DNA of 64,000 nt. Origin: CBDCNP01 sp965222425 (GTDB lineage Bacteria; Acidobacteriota; Vicinamibacteria; Marinacidobacterales; DATDRI01). The stretch covers positions 1 through 64,000 of the forward strand of contig CBDCTW010000005.1 in NCBI GenBank assembly GCA_965222425.1. The letters are read 5' to 3'. Position numbers and translations under genes: made by a program. Under the pieces are notes generated by a model. That model saw only the letters and a program-made list of their open reading frames with translations. It ran no database searches and was not told the origin of the DNA. Each line of letters opens with the position of its first letter. Position 1 is the first letter of the stretch. Positions 1-7,130 of the stretch are shown here, one piece after another.

Positions 1-1
1 G

Positions 2-1867
2 GTTATCCAATCCAAAACGGAAGGCTCTCTCATCCGGTACACCACAGACGGTAGCCTCCCCAGACCCGACCATGGCAAGGGCGGGGTTAACCCGGTCTCG
101 GTCGACGTAGCCAAGACGACCGTGCTTCGTGCGGTCGCCTACGCCCCGGGCAAAGTGCCAAGCAACGTAGATACCCAAACCTACATCTTCTTGGACGACG
201 TCATCCGGCAGCCCAAGCAGATCGCGGGCTATCCCAACCCGGTGCTCAACGCGGGAAGGGACACCATGGTCGAGCTCGACTACGAGATGGACCCCCGCAT
301 CGTCAATGAGCCAAGTCAGAGGGCGGCGCTCATTCGAGGCTTGAAAGCCATCCCGACGCTGTCCTTGGCGGTTAACCGGAGAGCTATGTTCGGGGCGAAC
401 GGGATCTACTTCGCGAGCGGGGGCGTCGGGCCCACGCGAAAGGCGTCTGTGGAGTTCATCTATCCCGACCGGTCAGAGCGAAGCTTCCAAACGAATTGTG
501 CGCTTGAGTCCCACGCCGACGCAGCGGTGAAACGTTCTTTGAAGCTCAAGTTCCAGAGAGAGTTCGGGTCGGCGAAGCTGAAGACGACTTTCTTCCAGGA
601 CTACGCGGTGTGGAACCGTGACTCGGCGACCGACACCTTGGACCGAATCATTTTACGCTCCGGAACCATCCGTTCGTTCGCCATGCATTTCATGCCACAC
701 CGGACAACGTATGTCCGAGACCAGTGGGCTCGCGACTCCCAGATCGCGATGTCTGGGGCCGGTTCACACGGGACATTCGTGCATCTGTATATCAACGGTC
801 TTTACTGGGGACTTTATAACGCCTGCGAGCGGCCGGACGCCTGGTTCACGTCGGCAACGTTCGGAGGCGCCAAAGACGATTGGTTCGCGGTCAACCATCG
901 CGGGCCCTTCCAAGGGGACCCAAGTCGGTGGGATTACCTTCGGGGAACGCTCAAGGACAAGGATCTTCGTAACCCGGCCAACTATCAGGAGATGCAAGGG
1001 TATCTCGATCTCGAGTGGTTCGCGGACTACATGATTCTGGCGTTCATGGCCGGCTTCGGCGACTGGCCGAGGAACAACTGGTACGGAGGCAATCGAAATC
1101 ACCCCAGTTCGCCGTTTCGATTCTTCGTATGGGATGCGGAGGTGAGCTGGGTGGGTGCGCGCCGCCCCGATGGCGCTCGCCGCGACCCTGGCTCCGCCTG
1201 GAACCTTCAGAAACCGTTTCGCTCGTCGGAGGATCGGCATGACCGGGCGATGGTAGGAATCTGGCACGGACTCAGAAAGAGTTCAGAGTACATGACCCTT
1301 TTCATCGATCGAGTTTTCAAACACTGCTTTCGCGATGGCGCCCTCACCGAGGAGAATTCGATAGTGAGGTGGCGGGCTCTCAACGATTTCATCGAGGACG
1401 CGGTTGTAGCGGAATCCGCTCGTTGGGGAGATGCGCGAAGTGCGCTGGGCGCGACGGTGCGTACTCGAGAGAACACTTTCTACCCGGAGGTCGAGAAGGT
1501 CGAAAAGATGATGGATGGAAGCGTCGAACGATTCATTGCATCGCTGCGCCGGGAAGGCTATTATCCGCGCCTCGATCCGCCCGAGTTCGATACCCCCCGT
1601 CCAGGATTTCTGAACACTCCCTCGACTCGCCTACGCAATCCCAATCCGAGAGGGCGGATCTTCTATACCGTCAACGGGGGCGATCCTCGTTTACCGGGAG
1701 GAGAAGTGGCCCCGACGGCTTATCTCGCTAAAGAGGTAGAAGAGATCAAGCTTCGGGGATCTCGAACGACGATCAAGGCGCGGGTGAAGGCGGGCGGTAA
1801 ATGGAGCGCCCTCCATGAACGCGCGTGGTGCATGAACGCGTCGTGTGATGAGGGGCCGAACCGATAG
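2..1867 (+). CDS. CotH-family secreted protein, 5' end outside the window
   Basis: The reading frame is open from base 2, so the gene begins before the window; the GTG at 122 is internal. The first 55 or so residues form a chitobiase/hexosaminidase C-terminal-type repeat (IRYTTDGSLP, then TTVLRAVAYAPGK). A CotH-kinase-like core follows, with LYINGLYWGLYNACERPD near 780-840 and FRFFVWDAE near 1117-1143, the latter carrying the conserved acidic metal-binding position. A second chitobiase-type repeat (FYTVNGGDPRLPGG) closes the protein. Families of this kind are usually secreted, and spore-coat CotH phosphorylates proteins, but the substrate here is unknown. The TAG stop at 1865-1867 overlaps the GTG of a TIR/SEFIR-like frame by one base, suggesting translational coupling before that gene was broken. 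Confidence 0.8.
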   Translation, partial: VIQSKTEGSLIRYTTDGSLPRPDHGKGGVNPVSVDVAKTTVLRAVAYAPGKVPSNVDTQTYIFLDDVIRQPKQIAGYPNPVLNAGRDTMVELDYEMDPRIVNEPSQRAALIRGLKAIPTLSLAVNRRAMFGANGIYFASGGVGPTRKASVEFIYPDRSERSFQTNCALESHADAAVKRSLKLKFQREFGSAKLKTTFFQDYAVWNRDSATDTLDRIILRSGTIRSFAMHFMPHRTTYVRDQWARDSQIAMSGAGSHGTFVHLYINGLYWGLYNACERPDAWFTSATFGGAKDDWFAVNHRGPFQGDPSRWDYLRGTLKDKDLRNPANYQEMQGYLDLEWFADYMILAFMAGFGDWPRNNWYGGNRNHPSSPFRFFVWDAEVSWVGARRPDGARRDPGSAWNLQKPFRSSEDRHDRAMVGIWHGLRKSSEYMTLFIDRVFKHCFRDGALTEENSIVRWRALNDFIEDAVVAESARWGDARSALGATVRTRENTFYPEVEKVEKMMDGSVERFIASLRREGYYPRLDPPEFDTPRPGFLNTPSTRLRNPNPRGRIFYTVNGGDPRLPGGEVAPTAYLAKEVEEIKLRGSRTTIKARVKAGGKWSALHERAWCMNASCDEGPNR

Positions 1868-1930
1868 TGTTCATCTCCTACTCCCACGATTCTCTGGAAC
1901 ACAAAGCCTGGGTTCTCAAGCTCGCACGTC
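1867..1930 (+). pseudogene. N-terminal remnant of a TIR/SEFIR-like gene
   Basis: A GTG at 1867 overlaps the stop of the CotH-family gene and opens a frame reading VFISYSHDSLEHKAWVLKLA. This matches the first strand and helix of SEFIR/TIR-type domains (FISYSHD followed by a K-W-V-x-x-L-A helix). The frame is cut after about 22 residues by a 119-bp element with perfect inverted repeats, and nothing of the domain resumes beyond it. TIR/SEFIR proteins often act in anti-phage or effector systems; here only the start remains, so function is lost. Confidence 0.6.
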
Positions 1931-2049
1931 GGTACTGTCAAGTTGAGGCTGACAGCCGTTCCTGATGCCCAACATGGCGGGTTCACGACGGGCTCGAACA
2001 CAGTATCTTGAGGGTCGGTCAGCTAGTTTTTCGTCAACTTGACAGTACC
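1931..2049. mobile_element. 119-bp MITE-like element with IS6-type ends
   Basis: Perfect 16-bp inverted repeats GGTACTGTCAAGTTGA occupy 1931-1946 and 2034-2049 around an 87-bp core without a coding frame. The same terminus begins at 21046, beside an IS6-family transposase remnant, which identifies the parent family. The element separates the TIR/SEFIR remnant from a serine-recombinase remnant. No target duplication is evident. Confidence 0.75.
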
Positions 2050-2237
2050 AGGCTGAGGGCGAAAAGGTCCGGACACTCTATGCGCTGTACCGGAAGCACG
2101 GAACGCTCCGGCAGGTGAAGGCCGAGGCGGACCGTCTGGGACTGCGCACCAAGCAACGGCTTGCCGCTGATGGAACGCGGACAGGTGGTCTGCCGTTCCG
2201 CCGCGGACACCTCCACTGCCCGCTGAGCAATCCCGTC
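2050..2237 (+). pseudogene. Serine recombinase (Recombinase domain) fragment
   Basis: This uninterrupted frame of about 62 residues reads EKVRTLYALYRKHGTLRQVK, then GGLPFRRGHLH and LSNPV. That is the pattern of the Recombinase domain found after the resolvase catalytic domain of large serine recombinases. The catalytic serine domain and the C-terminal zinc-ribbon region are both absent. The fragment is cut on the left by the IS6-type MITE and on the right by an IS481-like end. It probably derives from an integrated element that once occupied this island. Confidence 0.65.
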
Positions 2238-2324
2238 CTGTGCCAAAACTCGGCCCTTTTGAAATAGGCCATAAATCAGCAACTTAGTGTCTGTGTTTGC
2301 GACCGGGCCAAGGGCCGTGGGCTT
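2238..2324. mobile_element. Solo left end of an IS481/IS3-like element (type A)
   Basis: The stretch beginning CTGTGCCAAAACTCGGCCC is almost identical to the first 90 or so bases of the element at 21607, up to the AAGGGCCGT motif. No transposase follows, because the zinc-ribbon DDE element starts at 2325. It is a solo terminus left by nested insertion or recombination. Confidence 0.65.
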
Positions 2325-3524
2325 GGTGCTTCCGCCATGAAGTGTTGGTGGCTGCCGCGTAACCCGTTCGCGTGCTAGAGTTTGAACCAGAATTCTGAAG
2401 ACACAGTTCTCTCATCGTAAGGGCCGAGCAGAAGTGAAGAATCGCAGATGTCTCAATCCCGCATGTGCGTTGCGGGGCAAAGTCAGTTCCGGAAACATCG
2501 TTCGCCACGGATTCTACCGAACCAGGTCTGGGAAACGCCGTCGATACCGGTGCGGCGAGTGCGGAAAGACGTTCTCCTCGACGAAAGGCACGCCCTACTA
2601 CCGTCTCCAACATCGAAGAGCTACTTTCGACGGGGTCATCGCTCTCAGAGTCGAGGGTGTCAGCATTTTCTCGATTTCCCGGATCGAAGGGATTGCCTGG
2701 AACACCGTCGCCCGCTGGCTTGAGAAGGCAGCCCAAGTGTGTCGTCGATTCAACCACACAAGGATCGCCGGCTTCGCTGCCGAAGAGCTTCAAGCCGACG
2801 AGATTCGCACGTTCGCGGGCAACAAGAAGACGCCGAGTTGGGTCTTCGTTACGATCGAGGTCTGGTCTCGGCTCTGGCCATCGACGGTGACGGGAAGGCG
2901 AAGCTACCGGAACACTCACGCTCTGTTTCACGACCTTTCGAGGCGGATGAATTTCGAGCGTCTTCCCCTGATCGTTACGGATGGATTCGAATTCTACCGG
3001 AAGGTCATCCGTCGCTTCTTCGGGCCAGCGTGTCTTTACGGCCAAGTCCTCAAAACTCGCAGGAACGGTCGTATCATCAAGGTCGAACGGAGAGCGCTGC
3101 ACGGAGCCGCGTGGCGATTCGAAGACGCGCTCAATAACTCCGAGGACTCCTCAACATTGAACACGTCGTTCATCGAGCGGTTAAATCTGACCATCCGGCA
3201 AAGCTCGGCATACCTTTCGAGACGAACGCTTTCCCACGCTCGCTCGACGGAGAGGCTCGATGAGCACCTGGAGTTGCTCCGTTGCTATTACAACTTCGTC
3301 CGACCGCACGGAGCCCTGAAGTTCGGACGTGAGATCCGAACTCCGGCTATGCAGGCCGGTCTGACCACGCGACGGCTCACCTTTCGAGACATCTTCTTGG
3401 CGACGACGATTCCTTTGTGGGCGCGGACCGAGATTTTCCTGCTCAGTAGGGCGCGCAACCCGGTCTCTTCCGCACCTGTACCACTGCCCGCAGCCGCGTA
3501 GCAACACTTGATGGCGGAAGCACC
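2325..3524 (+). mobile_element. Complete 1200-bp IS with zinc-ribbon DDE transposase
   Basis: The element is bounded by near-perfect inverted repeats of about 23 bp, GGTGCTTCCGCCATGAAGTG at 2325 and its complement ending at 3524. It carries one full-length transposase. The same termini recur at 6894, 7116, 14946, 15189 and 23127, so this is the likely parent of several short derivatives in the window. No clear target duplication is visible; the left flank is itself an IS481-like end. Confidence 0.8.
2434..3501 (+). CDS. Zinc-ribbon DDE transposase (IS1-like)
   Basis: This 355-residue protein would cut and paste the 2325-3524 element. Residues 1-50 hold a zinc ribbon (C-N-P-x-C at the start, then YRCGECGKTF). 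A helix-turn-helix region (ISRIEGIAWNTVARWLEKA) follows. The catalytic core shows an Asp in LQADEIRTF, a second Asp in LIVTDGFEFY and a Glu in SFIERLNLTIR, consistent with a DDE triad. The C-terminus includes CYYNFVRPHGAL, common to DDE transposases. The frame is intact and both inverted repeats are present, so it may be active. The family assignment to IS1 rather than a relative is from memory of similar proteins. Confidence 0.85.
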   Translation: MKNRRCLNPACALRGKVSSGNIVRHGFYRTRSGKRRRYRCGECGKTFSSTKGTPYYRLQHRRATFDGVIALRVEGVSIFSISRIEGIAWNTVARWLEKAAQVCRRFNHTRIAGFAAEELQADEIRTFAGNKKTPSWVFVTIEVWSRLWPSTVTGRRSYRNTHALFHDLSRRMNFERLPLIVTDGFEFYRKVIRRFFGPACLYGQVLKTRRNGRIIKVERRALHGAAWRFEDALNNSEDSSTLNTSFIERLNLTIRQSSAYLSRRTLSHARSTERLDEHLELLRCYYNFVRPHGALKFGREIRTPAMQAGLTTRRLTFRDIFLATTIPLWARTEIFLLSRARNPVSSAPVPLPAAA

Positions 3525-3584
3525 GAATGGAGTATAATTGGTGGCTCGATGGGAAAGCATAGCCCATCTCCGGAGTGTTGATCT

Positions 3585-4715
3585 TTGCTCAAGCGCGCGG
3601 CACGGACGTTAAAGAACCAGGCAACCCGCACGGTTCAGCGTTACCGTACCAATCGAATCGTCAAGCAGGGCGACGGCCGAGCTCCCGAAGTTCCCCACTT
3701 CATGGTTTACGAGCCGACGCTGCTCTGCAATCTCCACTGCAGCTTTTGCTACGTCGCGGACATCCTCAATCCTTCGGATTGGCGGTCCCGCGAGCTCAGC
3801 CTGGAGGAGCTCGACGGTATTTTCTTCGAAAACGGACTGAAGGCCGTCAACATCACCGGCGGCGAGCCGTTTGTACGCAAGAACCTCCTTTCGATATTCG
3901 AGCTGTTGCAAAAAAAGGGGATGCACTGCGATTACATCACCACCAACGCAACGATGTTGACCGAGGAGAAGATACAATCTCTGGGGGCACTGGCGGCGTC
4001 GGGTTTCCTGCGGCATATCAGCGTTTCCATCGACGGCCCGGAGGAGTTCCACGACGAGGTACGCGGGCTGAAGGGAGCCTTCCAGAAAACCACCACCAAC
4101 ATCAAACGCCTTCGCAAGGCGTTTCGCGAAAATGGCGTCCCGCCCCGTATCTCGGTAAACACCACGCTCAATCAGGGCAATGTCCATCTCTTCCCCCGGA
4201 TCATCGACGCGGTCGCCGAGTTAGGGGTGACGCTCATCGGCGTCAATCACCTGATGTTTGCCACTCACCAGGAGATAAACGACACACTGGCCATACTCGG
4301 CGAGACCGATCCGGAGCTCATCAGCACTCTGGTCACCGATGACCCGGGGATCGAGCCTCGGGCCGTGCCCAAAGTGCTCGAAGAAGCAGTGGCCTACGGC
4401 AAGAGCAAGGGAGTGACCATCAACTGGCGGCCGGCCCAGTCATTTTCCGCCATGGAGAACTACTACACTCCCAACTACCCGCTCAAAGGCCAGTGCTTTT
4501 ATCCGTTTTTTGGCGGGAGGATCACCTACGACGGCAAGGTCCAATTCTGTCCGTTCATTCGCACCGAGATGGGCGATCTGCGCAAGCAGAGCCTCGCCGA
4601 GATCTGGAACGGACCGAAGTTCGTGGACTACCGGAAGAAGCTTCTCGATCACGGCATCTTCCCCGCTTGCCGTCGATGTTGTAAAGTCGAGCTCACTCCT
4701 ATCTCGGTGGACTGA
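3585..4715 (+). CDS. Radical SAM/SPASM-domain protein
   Basis: This 376-residue enzyme has the radical SAM CxxxCxxC motif in CNLHCSFCY (residues about 48-56) for a 4Fe-4S cluster, and a GGEP motif (ITGGEPF) for SAM contact. A C-terminal SPASM-like region (GQCFYPFFGG, FCPFIRTEMGDL, ACRRCCKVEL) could hold auxiliary clusters. The TTG start at 3585 is supported by a GGAG 9-10 bases upstream. The gene begins only 60 bp after the IS right end at 3524, so its native promoter may be lost. It is followed 13 bp later by a truncated membrane-protein gene. SPASM enzymes modify peptides or small molecules; no precursor peptide was recognised here, so the substrate is unknown. Confidence 0.85.
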   Translation: MLKRAARTLKNQATRTVQRYRTNRIVKQGDGRAPEVPHFMVYEPTLLCNLHCSFCYVADILNPSDWRSRELSLEELDGIFFENGLKAVNITGGEPFVRKNLLSIFELLQKKGMHCDYITTNATMLTEEKIQSLGALAASGFLRHISVSIDGPEEFHDEVRGLKGAFQKTTTNIKRLRKAFRENGVPPRISVNTTLNQGNVHLFPRIIDAVAELGVTLIGVNHLMFATHQEINDTLAILGETDPELISTLVTDDPGIEPRAVPKVLEEAVAYGKSKGVTINWRPAQSFSAMENYYTPNYPLKGQCFYPFFGGRITYDGKVQFCPFIRTEMGDLRKQSLAEIWNGPKFVDYRKKLLDHGIFPACRRCCKVELTPISVD

Positions 4716-4727
4716 GGCTCGGAGCCA

Positions 4728-4817
4728 ATGCTCTGGGCAGTGCCCGCCAAGAGCCCCGTCGCGCCAAGGGCGCTCGCCGTACTTGCTTTTTTTCTGCTCC
4801 TGACGCTCTATCTGGTG
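4728..4817 (+). pseudogene. N-terminal stub of a membrane protein
   Basis: An ATG at 4728 with GGAG just upstream opens a frame with a basic stretch and then a hydrophobic helix (ALAVLAFFLLLTLYLVL), typical of the first segment of a polytopic membrane protein. The frame is cut at 4818 by an IS481-like end. It lies 12 bp after the radical SAM gene and was probably its operon partner. The family cannot be told from this stub. Confidence 0.45.
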
Positions 4818-5095
4818 CTGTGCCAAAACTCGGCCCACCCGCGTCGTGTCCAAAAACACAAACCAACTTAGGACCCGCGCGCCGGGACGTTTCGGATTAG
4901 AGGTGTTTAGGCTTGGTTAGCCAATGGAAGCTGAAATCCTCGGTCATGAGAACGCCGATCCAGCCTTTGATATGGTTGGTGGTCGTCATCGCTGGTTGGG
5001 TCCAGCGTGACCAACAGGCCGCTATCGTCTACTTGCTTGAGAAGAACAGAGTCCTCAAAGCTCGGCTTCGCGGGAAGAAGCTTTGCTCAAGCCTT
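4818..5095 (+). pseudogene. 5' part of an IS481/IS3-like element and its transposase start
   Basis: Positions 4818-4836 match the type A end (TGCCAAAACTCGGCC). From about 4843 a second terminus (CGTGTCCAAAAACACAAAC) begins a type B element whose leader and transposase start also occur at 20838. The frame from 4946 reads PIQPLIWLVVVIAGWVQRDQ, then LEKNRVLKARLRGKK, the N-terminus of rve-type transposases. It is broken near 5095 after about 50 residues. A matching catalytic C-terminus occurs beyond the IS5 copy, from 6332. Confidence 0.65.
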
Positions 5096-5246
5096 GGCGG
5101 ACCCTGATTGAGGCCCAATTCGAGAGAAATAAAGATATTAAGGATGTCCAGGCGAACATGGAACAGAACGTGCTCGCTGGCTACGCGACGGTAGCCCTGG
5201 CCTCGATTCTGGACCCCTCGGGTGGCCTCTTTTCCGACGCTGCACT
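5096..5246 (+). other. Unassigned coding-like fragment between two mobile elements
   Basis: A frame through this 150-bp piece reads LKPWRTLIEAQFERNKDIKD followed by LAGYATVALASILDP. It is not part of the neighbouring transposases and has no counterpart elsewhere in the window. It may be a scrap of a deleted host gene. I do not recognise the family. Confidence 0.25.
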
Positions 5247-6331
5247 GCCTTGGTGCACAACTCCGATAGAGGCCGAGAGCTCGCTTGGCCCCGACTCCCA
5301 TCATCCGATCATCTTGCTATCAGGCATCCCGAGCGCCGTCATGGTGTTGAGAATCTTGCACCCGATCCTTGCCTCAACTCTCTGTGCCGCCAACCCTCTC
5401 GCTCGCATCGCTGAGCCCACGATAGCCTTGTAGCGATGGAACGTTGTCTCGACTTTGCTCCGTTTGCTGTAGCCCGATTCTGTGTGCCACTTTCGTTTGC
5501 CGAGCCGAGCTTGTGCTGCAATGTTGCGATTGCGCTGTCGGCTGCTCGCCGGCCCCGATGCGAGCAGGGCGCCCTTGCGCGGCGGTATCAGCACCCTCGG
5601 CGAGCGATGAGCGCTGTGATTCTCGATCGCCTCATAGACGCCGCTGGCGTCGTATGCGGTGTCAGCTCTGGCCGATGAGATGGGACTGTCGATCTGTCCG
5701 ACAAGCGATGCAACCCGCGATGAATCGCGGGCTCTTTTGCTCGTCAGCTCGCCGGCGACGACTTCGCCACTCTGCTCGTCGACACACAGATGGAGCTTGC
5801 GATAGTCCCTGCTCTTTGGTGCTCTGCGCAGCTGGCCGGCGTGGACAGCGAGACCGCTGCTGTCGATCAAGATGTGCAACGGCGTCTTCTGCTTGTCTTG
5901 GTAGAAGGGGACCTTACCCAGCTTCGCCTTGCGCCTCGAAATCGTGGTGTGATCGGGCACATCATTGTCTAGCTTCATCAGAGCGAACAACGACCGCAGC
6001 AATCCCTCGCTCTGCCTAGATGACAGATGAAACACCATGCCCGGGGTGACAGCCGTCTCGATGGCGTGGTTCGAGTACTTGCGTTGACGGCCCGGTTTCC
6101 TCCTCCTTGGCCGGGGCGCGTCCCAGTTCACAAGCTTGCCGGCGGTGAGCGAGATCCAGACGGTCAGGCTCCCGCGGTTGCGTAGACCCGACTCATATTC
6201 ACGCCAATTCCTCACGCGATAGGCCTTCTTCACATACTTCCGCTGAGTGCGTTTGAAAATGCTCATGGGGAACCTCGAATCCGTGAGTACAGGACAATTG
6301 TGGACCGAGATCGCGAGTTGTGCACCAAGGC
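5247..6331 (-). mobile_element. IS5-family element, copy A (inverted)
   Basis: This 1085-bp element is bounded by GCCTTGGTGCACAACTC at 5247 and GAGTTGTGCACCAAGGC ending at 6331, with one transposase on the minus strand. Copies B and C have exactly the same length. The right border falls inside an IS481-like transposase, whose C-terminus resumes at 6332. Flanking bases do not show a target duplication, suggesting later recombination between copies. Confidence 0.9.
5301..6266 (-). CDS. IS5-family transposase, copy A
   Basis: This 321-residue DDE transposase is nearly identical to copies B and C. The start at 6266 matches the start common to all three copies (MSIFKRTQRKYVKKAYRVRN). Hallmarks are the N-terminal NWREYESGLRNRGSL box, the catalytic LIDSSGLAV Asp motif, ADTAYDASGVYEAI for the second Asp, and a terminal region with TTFHRYKAIVGSAM that should hold the Glu. 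This architecture fits the IS903-like branch of IS5. Copy A differs by a Pro in ETAVTPGMVF where B and C have Leu. The frame is full length, so activity is plausible. Confidence 0.9.
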   Translation of the reverse strand: MSIFKRTQRKYVKKAYRVRNWREYESGLRNRGSLTVWISLTAGKLVNWDAPRPRRRKPGRQRKYSNHAIETAVTPGMVFHLSSRQSEGLLRSLFALMKLDNDVPDHTTISRRKAKLGKVPFYQDKQKTPLHILIDSSGLAVHAGQLRRAPKSRDYRKLHLCVDEQSGEVVAGELTSKRARDSSRVASLVGQIDSPISSARADTAYDASGVYEAIENHSAHRSPRVLIPPRKGALLASGPASSRQRNRNIAAQARLGKRKWHTESGYSKRSKVETTFHRYKAIVGSAMRARGLAAQRVEARIGCKILNTMTALGMPDSKMIG

Positions 6332-6786
6332 ACATTGCCGGAATCACTCCGGGCCCGGATGGCTCGTTCATGATGCAGGTCGGTCGGAATCTCACCGACC
6401 CGCTCGACGGCTTTCTGCGCGGCAAGCGATTCCTCATCCTGGACCGCGACAAGAAGTTCACCACGGAGTTTCGCGATTTGCTCGAGCACGCCGGAACGGA
6501 CGTCATTCGGCTGCCGCACCGTTCGCCGAATCTGAACGCTTATGTCGAAAGGTTTGTTTTGTCGATCAAGAGCGAGTGCTTGGAGCGGATGATCTTTTTC
6601 AGTGAGCAATCGCTGCGTCGTGCCGTCGCTGAGTTCATCCATCATTATCACGGAGAGCGCAACCATCAAGGGCTCTGGAACGCATTGCTCGAAGCGGAAG
6701 AATGGGTCGGCAGTCTCCACGGGACGGTGCGATGTCGTAAGCGATTGGGCGGCTTGCTCAGCTATTACCACCGCGCCGCTGCATAG
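6332..6786 (+). pseudogene. IS481/IS3-like transposase, catalytic C-terminus
   Basis: About 150 residues of an rve integrase core survive: HIAGITPGPDG, LILDRDKKFTTEFRDLL with a catalytic Asp, LPHRSPNLNAYVERFVLSIK with the Glu, then HHYHGERNHQGL. The N-terminal half is missing because IS5 copy A occupies the upstream border. The frame is continuous with an outward frame in the IS5 end starting at 6247, so a hybrid could be translated, but it cannot be a working transposase. Downstream bases to 6893 look like the element's 3' non-coding end. Confidence 0.75.
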
Positions 6787-6893
6787 GAGTTCGGGCGCGC
6801 CAGCTGGACGGAACGGATGGTCTGCAGGAGAGGTCTGCTCGGGGTCGCCTATCGCAGAGCCAGTGCCGCCATCGGCTGGTCTCCGCGAATTTC

Positions 6894-7116
6894 GGTGCTT
6901 CCGCCATTAAGTGTTGGTGAGATGACGCTAAGACTTTACGCTGCATTAAATTACAGCTAAAATAGCACCCGCGACCTTCGCCGCGCGCTAAATGGAGCAT
7001 ACGCGCTTTTTTTGCAAAGGGATACGTACACATCACCAGCAGCAAACAGCGCAAGCACCACGCGATCCTCCTTTTTGCGGATCACACGTGTACCAACGCT
7101 TGATGGCAGAAGCACC
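6894..7116. mobile_element. 223-bp MITE with zinc-ribbon-IS-type termini
   Basis: Inverted termini GGTGCTTCCGCCATTAAGTG (6894) and its imperfect complement (to 7116) match those of the 2325-3524 IS. The internal sequence differs from that IS but shares about 45 bp after the left terminus with the fragment at 23127-23197, so a second related subfamily exists. There is no coding frame. It lies 14 bp beyond the stop of the CotH lipoprotein gene. Confidence 0.6.
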
Positions 7117-7130
7117 GATTAGAGCCTGTC

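Noticed and set aside
5444..6019. Long antisense frame across the IS5 transposase (also in copies B and C)
   Set aside because: It repeats in all three copies only because the transposase does; Cys/Arg/Ser-rich composition marks it as a shadow frame.
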